This document shows, one piece after another, positions 27,049-36,261 of a stretch of 64,000 nucleotides of DNA. The DNA comes from Magnetococcales bacterium (GTDB taxonomy: Bacteria; Pseudomonadota; Magnetococcia; Magnetococcales; UBA8363). The stretch spans positions 1 through 64,000 of the forward strand of contig JACSDG010000017.1 in the NCBI GenBank assembly GCA_015660855.1. Direction: 5' to 3'. The position numbers were made by a program, and so were the translations under genes. Below the pieces are notes generated by a model. It saw only the letters and a program-made list of their open reading frames with translations, did no database searches and had not been told where the DNA came from. Each line of letters begins with the position of its first letter. Position 1 is the first letter of the stretch.

Positions 27049-27765
27049 TTACGAAGAACAAGACTGCCGGAACGAAACAAGCCTTTGTTCCAACCAATCC
27101 AGCCACTGGGTCATCCCCTGGCCATTTCGGGTTGAGATGGAAACGACAGGGGCGCGGTTGGCCAGTTTACGCAGATGGTTTTCTGCACGAGCCACCTGGA
27201 AATCGTCCAAATGCGGCAGAAGGTCTGTTTTGGAAACCAACATCAGATCGGCAATGCGAAACATGACGGGATACTTGGCCGGCTTGTCGTCCCCTTCGGT
27301 CACCGATAACAAGATCACGTTGGCGTTCTGTCCCAGGTCATAAGCGGCGGGACAGACAAGATTGCCAATATTTTCAATGAAAAGAATATCGATGGTATCC
27401 AGATTGATCTGGTGCATGGCGTTGTGAATCATGACGGCGTCCAGATGACAGGCACTGCCGGTGTTGATCTGAATGGCGGGGACACCCTTGGCTCGGATGC
27501 GTTGCGCATCGTTTTGGGTCTCCAGATCCCCCTCAATAACCCCCAGACGATAGCGGTTGCCCCAGGTGTCAATAACCGCCTCCAAAAGTGCCGTTTTTCC
27601 AGCTCCTGGTGCAGACATAAGATTGACGGCCAGGACACCATGACGGCTTAAATGGGAACGATTGTGGGCCGCCTCATGATCGTTGGCGGAGAAGATGGAA
27701 GACAGAATCTCCATGGTTCGAGTTTTTTCAGGTTGTGGAACAGTACAGCCGCAGGATTCACACAT
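27049..27765 (-). CDS. hypB: Hydrogenase nickel incorporation GTPase HypB
   Basis: A 238-aa GTPase that, with HypA, delivers nickel to the hydrogenase large subunit. The N-terminus MCESCGC carries the CxxCGC high-affinity nickel site. Walker A is SAPGAGKTALLE, followed by EGDLETQNDAQRI, the metal-site TGSACHLDA, ENIGNLVCPA and the guanine-specificity motif SKTD. The frame is open 48 codons upstream, but MCESCGC at 27765 is the family start. No hypA, C, D, E or F is in the window. It lies 3 kb from the hydrogenase cluster on the other strand, 40 bp after the TPR glycosyltransferase gene. Confidence 0.94.
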   Translation of the reverse strand: MCESCGCTVPQPEKTRTMEILSSIFSANDHEAAHNRSHLSRHGVLAVNLMSAPGAGKTALLEAVIDTWGNRYRLGVIEGDLETQNDAQRIRAKGVPAIQINTGSACHLDAVMIHNAMHQINLDTIDILFIENIGNLVCPAAYDLGQNANVILLSVTEGDDKPAKYPVMFRIADLMLVSKTDLLPHLDDFQVARAENHLRKLANRAPVVSISTRNGQGMTQWLDWLEQRLVSFRQSCSS

Positions 27766-27805
27766 GGACAGCCCTTTTTTATTTGGAATGAGTATCTTTG
27801 GAAGA

Positions 27806-29839
27806 TTAAAAATCCTCCAGGATAAATACAGGGGGATCGGGATATTCCCCAGTGGTAACCCAGTGTAAAATTTTTTCAACCGCCCTGTCGTAAGAATTCG
27901 CCTGGGCAATGCGCATGGGATCCCCTTTGGGAGTTTGGGTCAAACAATGACGCAATTCTTCCCGGGTCGAGAAAAAAAGACACTCATCGTCCCAATGCTG
28001 TGGCTCATCCTCCGACTTTTGGTCAAATACCACAGGGATGCAACCACATGCGGCGGTCTCGACCAAGCGTTGCGTCTGCACCGAAAAAATGGTGGATGAA
28101 AGGGAATATTTGGCCTGGTTGTAAATGTTGCACAGCTCCGGACCGTGCGGCAGCGGTCCCTTGAAAAAAGGTCGAACGACTGGATTATGTTCCCAACCCC
28201 GCCCGTAAATCTCTACCTCATAGCCCAAGGAATCGGCCATGGAGCACAGCCAAGTTACCGGTTTTTGCCGGATCAAATATTGCATGATGCTGAAAACACA
28301 ATCAGCAGGCTGCTGCCATTCCGTGGCGATCCTGTTCATCAAATCATAGGACAGCTCTGCCCCTTTTTCTATTTTTTCTTCAAGCAATTTAAAAATCTCA
28401 TATTTGATCCCCTCGTTTTCCTTTGGCGCGTCATCCATGTAGGAACCGCCAACAAAAACAATTTTTTTTCTTTCCTCCAGCGGAACCCTGGGGAAAAAAA
28501 CCTCCGTATCGACGCAAAAATTTTGGCGCATGATTTTTCGCGGACGGGTTTTGCTGACGTGGCGATCAATAAAGGCGTCGATGGATAAAACCAAATCATT
28601 TTCCCTCCAGACCAGTGGCTTGCCGTCCATAATATCCGGCATGAGTTGGTCTTGCCACCAGACAATGTTACGAACATCGGGATGCAGCCAAAGATTTTTT
28701 ACATGATTGATATTTAAAGTGATGTGGGGTTCAAACGCCATCTGCGCCTTGATCGCATGGTATCCGCTCAAATTTTCCAGATCGTTTTCTTCGACAACAA
28801 ACTTGACCTGGCAGCCCTTTCTTGCAAACGCCCGGGCCATGTCCCGCGAACAATATTGCATCACCGTCGTCAATCTGGACGAAGGAATGAAAACCCTTAA
28901 AGGTTCATTATCCCCAAATTTTGGCCCCTTTTGATGGATGACGGAGAGAAACCAGGCCATTGCTGATGCGCGTATGCCGGGAATATGGTCCAGGACATGA
29001 GCAACCTTGATAGCGTGATTGATTTGTTCGGTGGAATGGGGATCAAAGTCAATCATCGCAGGCAGCCGCAAACGGGTTGAAACAAAATAAGCGGTAAGCT
29101 CCTTCTCTGGAAAAACAGAAATCACATGGACGGGATCCTCCGGCTGGGAAGGACCAAGGTGATAACATATCTGGGGCGCGTCAATAGCCGTGGTTTGTCT
29201 GACACGCTGTTTTTTCCCGGCAACCTGACGTGCCCTTTGTGAATCCAAAAACAAGGTATCCTGGACAGGGTCTAAATGATGCCTGACATAATCCTGGGTT
29301 GACGGGGTTTGATCGACTTCGCGCAACAAACGCATGTATATTCGCGCCGTCAACAACCAATTTTTGGCGATATAGGCAGAGATGAGATGGAAATAGGCCT
29401 CCGAATGCGTTCTATCTTGCGCCAATACTTCTTCCAACAAAGGCAGCGCGGCATCAAATTTGTCTTGACTTAAAAAGATCCCCCCTAGTTGGCATTTCGC
29501 ATGCGTTGCACCGGGATCCAGACGAATATTTTTTTCATAACAAGCGACCGCAGCATCCATTTGGCCGTTTTTCATCAGGGCATCACCCAAATGCACCAAC
29601 ACCATGGCGTTGTCGGGTTGCAAAACCGCAGCCTTTCCCAATCGGGTCACCGCCAGATGATAGTTTTTTTGGGCAAAAGCAACCAGTCCGGCCACGGTCA
29701 GAACCTTGGCAACACCCGGCTCACGATTGAGCAATTCTCCACAACACGCTTCAGCTTGATCCAAACGCCCCTCCAGACACCATTGTTTAATGTCGTAGAG
29801 ATTTTTTTCCATTTTCTTATTTCTTATTTCATCGTCCAT
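27806..29839 (-). CDS. TPR protein with C-terminal CgeB-like glycosyltransferase domain
   Basis: A 677-aa protein. Residues about 10–190 are tetratricopeptide repeats; about 330–650 look like a two-lobed glycosyltransferase ending in CNIYNQAKYSLSSTIFS, QTQRLVETAACGCIPVVFDQ and ECLFFSTREEL, the CgeB/Glyco_trans_1_2 pattern. The enzyme presumably adds sugars to a cell-surface glycan or protein; substrate unknown. ATG 29839. It is followed on the same strand by hypB after 40 bp, a link I regard as chance. Confidence 0.8.
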   Translation of the reverse strand: MDDEIRNKKMEKNLYDIKQWCLEGRLDQAEACCGELLNREPGVAKVLTVAGLVAFAQKNYHLAVTRLGKAAVLQPDNAMVLVHLGDALMKNGQMDAAVACYEKNIRLDPGATHAKCQLGGIFLSQDKFDAALPLLEEVLAQDRTHSEAYFHLISAYIAKNWLLTARIYMRLLREVDQTPSTQDYVRHHLDPVQDTLFLDSQRARQVAGKKQRVRQTTAIDAPQICYHLGPSQPEDPVHVISVFPEKELTAYFVSTRLRLPAMIDFDPHSTEQINHAIKVAHVLDHIPGIRASAMAWFLSVIHQKGPKFGDNEPLRVFIPSSRLTTVMQYCSRDMARAFARKGCQVKFVVEENDLENLSGYHAIKAQMAFEPHITLNINHVKNLWLHPDVRNIVWWQDQLMPDIMDGKPLVWRENDLVLSIDAFIDRHVSKTRPRKIMRQNFCVDTEVFFPRVPLEERKKIVFVGGSYMDDAPKENEGIKYEIFKLLEEKIEKGAELSYDLMNRIATEWQQPADCVFSIMQYLIRQKPVTWLCSMADSLGYEVEIYGRGWEHNPVVRPFFKGPLPHGPELCNIYNQAKYSLSSTIFSVQTQRLVETAACGCIPVVFDQKSEDEPQHWDDECLFFSTREELRHCLTQTPKGDPMRIAQANSYDRAVEKILHWVTTGEYPDPPVFILEDF

Positions 29840-30077
29840 AGGCTACTCAGTGCGACGTTATTTTTTTGACTGTCGATAATAGAAGCGATTGGCTATCCAA
29901 TAATATCCATAGATATAGATCGGTCCTGGAATGAAAAATGCTAATCCCATTTTCCATCTCCCCCATCCGGTCGAAAGAAAACGCAACTTGAGTTCAGATG
30001 GAGTCGGGACTGGAATATTTTTCAAGTATGGCCTAGTATGCCTTTATTGGCCTCCATTGTGAGTCAAGGTATCGTTA

Positions 30078-30464
30078 GTGGACACCCAAACGCCAGAAAA
30101 AAATAGAAAAGATCTCATTGACTCCATGTGGCTGATCCATGGCCATGGAGGGGAGATAACCCGTCCACCCCGATGCAGCACAAACCCAACAATTCCGAAA
30201 TCCCCTTCGCAAACAACAAAAACACCGACCGGAAGGGTCTGCAAAAATCATCGGCAACGGGTCATTCCAGGCTCAAACGTGTGTCGGAAATGCGTGCAGG
30301 AGGGGATGAAACCGGCATCTCACCCTGGAAGAAAAATTCGGGTAGGGGTGCAGTGTCTGCGAGAGGACCGCTGCGGTAACAGTCCCTCCTGTCGCCAAGT
30401 CTATTCGCAAGATCTTATGGATTCGAGTGGTTATTGTCATTGGTTTTCGTTAAAATATGTCTGA
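30078..30464 (+). CDS. Possible small Cys/His-rich protein (low confidence)
   Basis: A 128-codon frame starting at GTG 30078. Its middle has C-x2-H then VCRKC and later QCLREDRC and SC, a spacing that could form zinc ribbons, but the N-terminal third is low-complexity and no homologue is recognised. A shorter frame on the opposite strand overlaps. The surrounding 29840–30590 contains nothing else I can support. It may be non-coding. Confidence 0.3.
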   Translation: MDTQTPEKNRKDLIDSMWLIHGHGGEITRPPRCSTNPTIPKSPSQTTKTPTGRVCKNHRQRVIPGSNVCRKCVQEGMKPASHPGRKIRVGVQCLREDRCGNSPSCRQVYSQDLMDSSGYCHWFSLKYV

Positions 30465-30590
30465 ATCACCCCGTGATCGGCAACAATCGCCTCTGATGGA
30501 TCCGTCCTTCCCTAGGGAGATCTCTGGTGGCGGACGAGCCAATTTTTTTGGGTTGTCAAACAGCCTACAGCCTTATAGGTAGACCAGCGC

Positions 30591-31055
30591 ATGTCCCTGC
30601 CCAACCGTCCAAAAACTCTGGATTCAGCCATCGAAATTATCGAAATCCTCTACGAAAACCTGGTTAATGACACCGCCAGCATGCAAGATGCCGAGGGGCT
30701 TATTCAAACCACAAAAAAAGCTTCCGAAAACCTTCTGCAAGCAGTTGAAAATATTTTGACCACCGTTGGCCAAGTAAAAAAGATTGCCGGCCAAACCAAA
30801 TTGTTGGCCATTAATGCCGGTATTGAAGCAGCCCAGGCCGGGAAATCAGGGCGTGGTTTCCTGGTGGTGGCAGAGGAGGTCAAGGAACTTTCCAAACAGA
30901 CATCGGCCGCGACGACGGCTATTTCCAGGGAAATCCAGGAAATTCAGCTCGCCGCCAATGAAACGGCTGCGAGTTTAAAAATGATAACCAAAAGGTTGGA
31001 TGAGGTTAAGGATTCCAACTATAAAATTTTTGACATATTGGAAAGGATGCACTGA
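30591..31055 (+). CDS. Mini chemoreceptor-like protein (soluble signalling hairpin only)
   Basis: A 154-aa protein made almost wholly of heptad-repeat helix. It has a degenerate chemoreceptor tip, GQTKLLAINAGIEAAQAGKS followed by GRGFLVVAEEVKELSKQTS, but no membrane helix, HAMP or sensor domain. Full receptors have several hundred residues of coiled coil. It could dock into CheA/CheW arrays or mimic a receptor tip; alternatively it is a remnant of a larger receptor with an intact frame. Convergent with the zapE-like gene. Confidence 0.75.
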   Translation: MSLPNRPKTLDSAIEIIEILYENLVNDTASMQDAEGLIQTTKKASENLLQAVENILTTVGQVKKIAGQTKLLAINAGIEAAQAGKSGRGFLVVAEEVKELSKQTSAATTAISREIQEIQLAANETAASLKMITKRLDEVKDSNYKIFDILERMH

Positions 31056-31091
31056 GCCGGTCTTGATCCTTCCATTGTAAAAATTAAAAGT

Positions 31092-32165
31092 TTACATGGA
31101 ACAATTCAAACGCATCAGTTCGTGACAACGAGATGCAGCGCGCCGAAACTCGAAGGCAACCGGCCCCTCTGGACAAAGTTCATCAAACTCCAATTCACTG
31201 TAAAGTCGAAGTGGAATCCGGGATTCATAAAGCAAGTCCACCAGTATGACAAACCGGGAAGCCGAATCGGCTACGTTGGCCCTTAGATCGGGTATTGCGG
31301 AAATCATGACAGTGGTCGCCTTCTGGCACAGAACCATGTAATCGGCGGCCCCCAGGGAGCGTACACAAAGCTCACTGAAATCAAACCAGTAAAGACCGTC
31401 CCTGTTGCCACGTACCAAAATCTCATGTCGCCCCAGGGCAAGTTTTCCAGGATCGGGACGGGATTGCGTCAACTGGAAAAAATCGGCTTCCGCAGACCCT
31501 CCCTTGATGGACGCCGTTGGGCCGCCTTTGCGCCGCCAATCGGCCCCGGCGGATAAATCCAAAGGCTCGACGTGCTTTTTGATGATTTTCAACAAGGGCA
31601 AAAAACTGGCGCGATTGTACCCCCCCTTGAACAAATTGTCCGGCTCCCAGTTGGAGGTGGCACACAGCGTCACCCCACACTGAAACAAAGCATCCAACAA
31701 TCGGCCCAAAAGCATACCATCGGCGATATGGTCGATAAAAAATTCGTCAAAACATAACAATCTGGATTCTGTGGCAATGTTGCTGGCAATATACAGCATC
31801 ACATCCACACTGACATCCGGTTTGGCCTTGTGGAGGCGATGGTGCAGCTCATCCAAAAAGGGATGAAAATGAACCCGACGTTTCTCCTCGAAGGGAACCG
31901 AGTCAAACACCGACTGCATCAACATGGATTTCCCCCGCCCTACGGGACCGTGCAAGTAAAGACCACGGGGTTCCGCTGCACCGTCTTCATAACGCCAGAC
32001 CATCACCCCTTTGTGGGCACTTAAAACCACAGGGCGGCTCAAAGATTCAACCAGACTGTCTAGATACGGTAGAGCGCACGACTGATCCTCGTCCCTGGTC
32101 AACAAACCATCTGTCAACTGCTCCTGATAACGTTCACTGGGTTTGATCTTTGTTGTTTGGGACAT
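31092..32165 (-). CDS. zapE: AFG1/ZapE-family ATPase
   Basis: A 357-aa P-loop ATPase. It begins KPSERYQEQLTDGLLTRD, the family start; Walker A is LHGPVGRGKS, Walker B is LLCFDEFFIDHIADGM, and the sensor-1 region is TSNWEPDNLF followed by the R-x-x-F-L-P motif (RASFLPLL). ZapE in enterobacteria destabilises FtsZ at the constricting ring; the mitochondrial relative AFG1/LACE1 handles membrane proteins. I use ATG 32165; a frame extension of 14 codons lacks similarity. Confidence 0.9.
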   Translation of the reverse strand: MSQTTKIKPSERYQEQLTDGLLTRDEDQSCALPYLDSLVESLSRPVVLSAHKGVMVWRYEDGAAEPRGLYLHGPVGRGKSMLMQSVFDSVPFEEKRRVHFHPFLDELHHRLHKAKPDVSVDVMLYIASNIATESRLLCFDEFFIDHIADGMLLGRLLDALFQCGVTLCATSNWEPDNLFKGGYNRASFLPLLKIIKKHVEPLDLSAGADWRRKGGPTASIKGGSAEADFFQLTQSRPDPGKLALGRHEILVRGNRDGLYWFDFSELCVRSLGAADYMVLCQKATTVMISAIPDLRANVADSASRFVILVDLLYESRIPLRLYSELEFDELCPEGPVAFEFRRAASRCHELMRLNCSM

Positions 32166-32233
32166 GAGGGTGTTTCCACTAAGGCTGGGCAACAATGGGA
32201 CGGCCACCGGCGTTGTCTGAGTTAAACCGCTCC

Positions 32234-32356
32234 CGGCTTGGGATGTGTAGTTTTCGTCATCCCCGCGAAAGCGGGGATCCAGAACTCGAAGCTACCGATC
32301 AACGCCCTGGATCCCCGCTTTCGCGGGGATGACGTTTGAAAACCACGTATCCCAAG
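32234..32356. repeat. Large nested palindrome with perfect 28-bp arms
   Basis: Arms 32255–32282 and 32307–32334 are perfect inverted copies built on CGTCATCCCCGCGAAAGCGG and its continuation to GGATCCAG, separated by 24 bases. Each arm is itself a hairpin (CCCCGC-GAAA-GCGGGG). Outer flanks GCTTGGGAT and ATCCCAAGC extend the symmetry imperfectly to about 120 bp. Repeats with this core are widespread in proteobacterial genomes and translate to the well-known artefact SPRKRGS / WIPAFAGMT. It lies in the 450-bp gap between zapE and the CorA-like gene, which holds no gene. Confidence 0.9.
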
Positions 32357-32619
32357 CTGGTGGAGGTTTAGCAAATATACAAGGTGCTTGTCAAACAATT
32401 TCACTCCCTTTTCTCCACCACATGGCCTTTCAAATTCCAGGATCCGGCAAAGGAAAATGATAGCCATCAATCCTTGTTACAAAATCTTCTTCGATCAGGT
32501 GATTTGTGCCATTGACATGAACCCGCAATCGCCTGTTAATGCAACCCTGGACTGAACGTTTCTTTCGGGAAAAATCAGGTTCGCAGGGTCATGGCATTAT
32601 ATTTAGACGAGATACAACC

Positions 32620-34266
32620 ATGAATACCGACAATACTATAAGACATACAGTCCGCCACTTCAGACAGATTCTCCTCTGGCCTTTACAGCTGATCCCATTG
32701 CCCGAAGAGGAATCACGAAGTCATTGGCAATTTTTTGATGATATTCGCAAAGGTTCCCCCTGGCAGCGCATGTCCGATGAAATCGGTAACGAGTCCGGTG
32801 TCTTCCAGGATATATACTATAAAGAATTCTCGGTATTTCTTCCCTATGTGCGTCGTTTTCTCTATGGAGAAAACCGGGGTCCGTGGATACACGGACAGGA
32901 AGACCTTCCCGGGAATGCCGCAGTCAAAATATTTCGCCGTCGCGATGTAACAACACTTCGAGTCGTCCCACGGGTTGGTCACCCCCCGGTTCTTTTGGCG
33001 GTAGACAGCATCGACCTGTTCTTCTTCGATGACATCGACCTGGTTTTCCTGAAAGTTGAAGTCAGCGGCAACGACCTCCCCCTGGCGACCATCCAGGAAT
33101 TGCTCTACCGTTTCGGACGCGCCTATCCCACGGGCTGGAATGAAGACGGACTGGGAATACACAATGTTCCCGTCGCCGAATGGTTGGGGGCGACCGGGGA
33201 TTCATTGATGACTTCAGACTTTGAGGATCGTCTGAAATTTCTCACTTTTACCAAACAGCACCGGGTTCCCGCCACGGCGGCACATTGGTCTTTTCTGTTG
33301 CTTCCCCTCGTGTTTGCAGTTTCTGGTGAGGTGGGTATGCTGCGTTTTCATCAAATCGAAAACCATCATATGCCCAAAATGGCCTTCGTCGCTATTGACA
33401 ACCCCCGTGATCTGACCCGGGACCAATGGTTGCGCCTGGGAATGGCAGACTCCCTGCACCCCGATGAACCCATCCCCAGAAACGATCCCGATGTCATCCA
33501 CTTTGAAAGAAATTATTGCTTTGACCGTTATTGGAGCAATACCGAGGAAGGTCCCAACTGTCGCTTTCTCTGTCATGGGCGTGCCATGCTTTTGGTGGGC
33601 GATGCCCAGGCGGGCTATTTCGTCAATGGGCAAAGGGGGATGCTGGCGCAATTTCGCCATCAATATTTTATTGTCTTCCTTATCGCCCACCTGCACCGGG
33701 CATCGCTTTTAATCTTTTCTGACCAACTGGTCGATGCCATTCACGACCTTGATGTCCGCCAGGGGCACTCCTTCCGCAACTTCCGGCATCGTATTCATGC
33801 CTGCTTTGAAGCTTTTCTCCGTTTCACCCACCGCTATTGGTTTCATGAAATATCCGAGCGCACCGATATCCAATCCTTGTTTCGCCTGTGTGGAAAAAAT
33901 TTGGGCAATGACAGTCTTTACGAAGAGACGAAGGAAGAGTTGCGTGATATGAGCCAGTATCTGGACAGTGACATGCAGCGCCGCCAATCCAAAACAGTCA
34001 TTCAATTGACTGTGGTTACTGCGTTCAGTTTGATTGGAACTTTGACCACCGGATTTTTGGGAATGAATATTTTTGATGAGACCAACGCCCCACTGTGGTC
34101 TCGTTGGGGGTTTTTCTTCATCACCTTTTTGTTTTCCGCAGCCATTCTCTTGTTTACTCTGATTCAATCGCAAGGGTTATGGGATCTGATGGAAACCATC
34201 TCCGACACCCGCAAGCCACTGCTTTCCCGCCTGCGTATCGCCCTGCAATTTGAAGAAAAACCGTGA
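32620..34266 (+). CDS. Divergent CorA-like metal-ion transporter
   Basis: A 548-aa protein. A long soluble part (about residues 1–455) precedes two C-terminal membrane helices, the first ending in FLGMNIF with the GMN selectivity motif (about 481–483), the second at about 496–517. This topology is that of the CorA Mg2+/Co2+ channel family, but the soluble domain is about 200 residues longer than in classical CorA (about 320 aa) and shows little familiar sequence. Mg2+ transport is likely but unproven; an efflux role (ZntB-like) is possible. ATG 32620 (MNTDNTIRH) is preferred over an upstream extension. Confidence 0.75.
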   Translation: MNTDNTIRHTVRHFRQILLWPLQLIPLPEEESRSHWQFFDDIRKGSPWQRMSDEIGNESGVFQDIYYKEFSVFLPYVRRFLYGENRGPWIHGQEDLPGNAAVKIFRRRDVTTLRVVPRVGHPPVLLAVDSIDLFFFDDIDLVFLKVEVSGNDLPLATIQELLYRFGRAYPTGWNEDGLGIHNVPVAEWLGATGDSLMTSDFEDRLKFLTFTKQHRVPATAAHWSFLLLPLVFAVSGEVGMLRFHQIENHHMPKMAFVAIDNPRDLTRDQWLRLGMADSLHPDEPIPRNDPDVIHFERNYCFDRYWSNTEEGPNCRFLCHGRAMLLVGDAQAGYFVNGQRGMLAQFRHQYFIVFLIAHLHRASLLIFSDQLVDAIHDLDVRQGHSFRNFRHRIHACFEAFLRFTHRYWFHEISERTDIQSLFRLCGKNLGNDSLYEETKEELRDMSQYLDSDMQRRQSKTVIQLTVVTAFSLIGTLTTGFLGMNIFDETNAPLWSRWGFFFITFLFSAAILLFTLIQSQGLWDLMETISDTRKPLLSRLRIALQFEEKP

Positions 34267-34375
34267 CGGAAAAAAGTTTGGCAAAAATTTTTGCGGGGGT
34301 CCGGGGGGGATCATCCCCCCCGGCGGAGGTTTGGAGGCAGCAGCCCACAAGGTTTTTCTTTTGACTTTGATTTAT
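34262..34375 (-). repeat. Interspersed composite repeat, copy 4 (inverted)
   Basis: The reverse complement reads AAATCAAAGTCAAAAG, AAAAACCTTGTGGGCTGCTG, CCTCCAAACCTCCGCC, GGGGGGGATGATCCCCCCC, GGACCCCCGCAAAAATTTTT and GCCAAACTTTTTTCCGTC, the canonical order. It begins at the stop codon of the CorA-like gene and ends before the decarboxylase beta-subunit gene; the hairpin could act as a terminator for the convergent genes. Confidence 0.85.
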
Positions 34376-34432
34376 CTCTCCACCGCCTGTGTCTGAACAA
34401 TCAACCGCAGGACGCGCCTGCCATGAACTCAC

Positions 34433-35677
34433 TCATCCTTTGAGGGGACCAACCAGGGCGATAAGAACCGCCGCCAAAATGGCCGAAGTAATGACCCCGC
34501 TAATGTTGGATCCCATGGCCTGGGGAAGAATCATGCAGTCGGGATTCGCCTCCTTGGCACTCTTCTGGGCAACCTTGGCGCAAGTCGGAACACAGCTGAC
34601 AGCCGCCAGACCAATAAGGGGATTGTACTTCTTATCATACTTAAAGTAGAGCACATACCCCCCCAGGATTCCGCCGATGGCAGCGATCGTCAACGCCGTA
34701 ACCCCAAGGACCAACAAACGGAAGACAACGGGGTTCATGATGGTCGACGCCTCACACAGGATTCCCAGAACCAAACCCAGGAAAAAGGTGGCTCCGTAGA
34801 GAACTGTAGTGGAAAAGAGGGTATGAAATTCTTTCAACCCGGCTTCCCGAACCAACACACCCAGAAAGACCGACAGGAACAGAGGAGCCGCCACCGGGAA
34901 CAGCAGACACAGAATGGTACAGGTAATAACCACAAAAACCATCTTCTGCCCTGCAGAAATCTTCACCGCCTTTTCAACGGGCATGGGGATCGCACGAATG
35001 TGTTCCGGAATCATAAGTTTGATCAGGTAGGGATAACCGCCATAGGTCAACCCAAGGTACAGATAGGCCACAACCGTGATTGAGACAAAGATCTCCGGAG
35101 CCAGCATGAGGGACGCAAAGAGCACCATCGGCCCATCGGCACCACCAATGGTGGACGTAGCCGCAGCAGCACCTTCAGGCAATCCCATGGCAACGCCGAG
35201 GGGGTACACAACAATGGTTCCCAACTCTGCACACACCGCCAAGAACATGCTCTCGAAAGGACGCGCCATAACGTAGCTCACATCCAGGAGAGAACCAATG
35301 CCCATAAAAACCAAGCAGGCGATCAAACCGTTGGAGAAGGTGAAAATGTAAATCGGCTGCAGAAAGTCGATCTGCAAGATATTGGTCAACTTTTCGCCCT
35401 CCGAAATCAGAGGGTTGAGGAACAGAGTTCCCTTGTCACCCTGCTCCGGCAGGTTCATCGACGGAGGAACAAACATGACCCCCGCGTTGACGGCCGCCAT
35501 GCCCAAACCCATGGGCACCATGAGCAACGGCTCAAGAACCCCCTTATGTCCCAGGTAAATCAGAAGAAAACCCAGGCCAATGAGGAAAAGTCTTCCAAAG
35601 GCAATGCTAGGATTGGTCTGAAAAGAAGACACCAGCGTAGCGATACCCTGGAATATGTCTAAAAAATTAATATCCAC
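34433..35677 (-). CDS. Na+-translocating decarboxylase beta subunit (MmdB/OadB/GcdB family)
   Basis: A 414-aa membrane subunit that decarboxylates the carboxybiotin carrier and pumps Na+ outward. It has about nine to eleven helices and the key pore motif STIGGADGPMVLFAS (family GGADGP with the essential Asp), plus GVLVREAGLKEF and a C-terminal GVITSAILAAVLIAL. The GTG start at 35677 has AGGAGG upstream. Downstream of the carrier and delta-like genes in the order seen in methylmalonyl-CoA decarboxylase operons (A-D-C-B), but separated from the carrier gene by nearly 600 bases of unusual sequence. Confidence 0.93.
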   Translation of the reverse strand: MDINFLDIFQGIATLVSSFQTNPSIAFGRLFLIGLGFLLIYLGHKGVLEPLLMVPMGLGMAAVNAGVMFVPPSMNLPEQGDKGTLFLNPLISEGEKLTNILQIDFLQPIYIFTFSNGLIACLVFMGIGSLLDVSYVMARPFESMFLAVCAELGTIVVYPLGVAMGLPEGAAAATSTIGGADGPMVLFASLMLAPEIFVSITVVAYLYLGLTYGGYPYLIKLMIPEHIRAIPMPVEKAVKISAGQKMVFVVITCTILCLLFPVAAPLFLSVFLGVLVREAGLKEFHTLFSTTVLYGATFFLGLVLGILCEASTIMNPVVFRLLVLGVTALTIAAIGGILGGYVLYFKYDKKYNPLIGLAAVSCVPTCAKVAQKSAKEANPDCMILPQAMGSNISGVITSAILAAVLIALVGPLKG

Positions 35678-36261
35678 ACCCGCACTCCTCCTGATTTGAA
35701 GCCCGATTTTAAACCCACCCGACAACCACCCCGCCAGGCAAGAACCCGTCTAATCCTAAAGCTGCCAATCACACCACCGAAGCAACCCGACCTAGCCGCC
35801 AGCGCAACCGCTCTAAGGACACAACCCCACCCGCAAGACGAACAGGAGAACTACCAGCAGACTATCTGTAGTCGATCGCCATCCTGATCCTGACCTCACG
35901 ACCAACCCACCTAGTTAGTACTAAGCGAAAACACTAGGTAACCCAGGTCCGCAGGGAGACTCCCACATAACGCACAATACGCACCCCCGCCCCGTCGGCA
36001 CTGGCGCACGCGCAACCAGACCGACAGGAGACAGGAAGCTTGTCAACGAAAGCACTAACACAAGCACAGGCAAACCCAAACCTCGGAACCCCGCGGACGC
36101 AACACAAAGCGAGACCGAACATCTGCCTGACGCAAGCAGCCCTCCAGGGAGAGTCCACAAGCAGCCCCGTCGTTCATGGGAGAAAGACACTCCCTCACCT
36201 TCAGGCTGCTCACTCGAAAGCCACGCCAAAACAAGTTTAATGGCGGACTACCCTTTAAGTC
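35678..36261. other. Strand-skewed stretch without a gene inside the decarboxylase operon
   Basis: About 580 bases in which the plus strand is very rich in A and C and poor in T, so a transcript from the operon strand would be rich in G and U. Frames on both strands are short and look meaningless in amino-acid composition. No hairpin or promoter stands out. The base composition differs sharply from both neighbours. Confidence 0.55.

Noticed and set aside
30044..30257. Short minus-strand frames in the intergenic region
   Set aside because: Overlapping short frames without similarity or ribosome binding site.
32222..32470. 82-codon frame on the minus strand with SPRKRGS and WIPAFAGMT
   Set aside because: This is the well-known translation artefact of the palindromic repeat.
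35921..36229. 102-codon frame on the minus strand
   Set aside because: Low-complexity composition forced by base skew, no ribosome binding site or known family.
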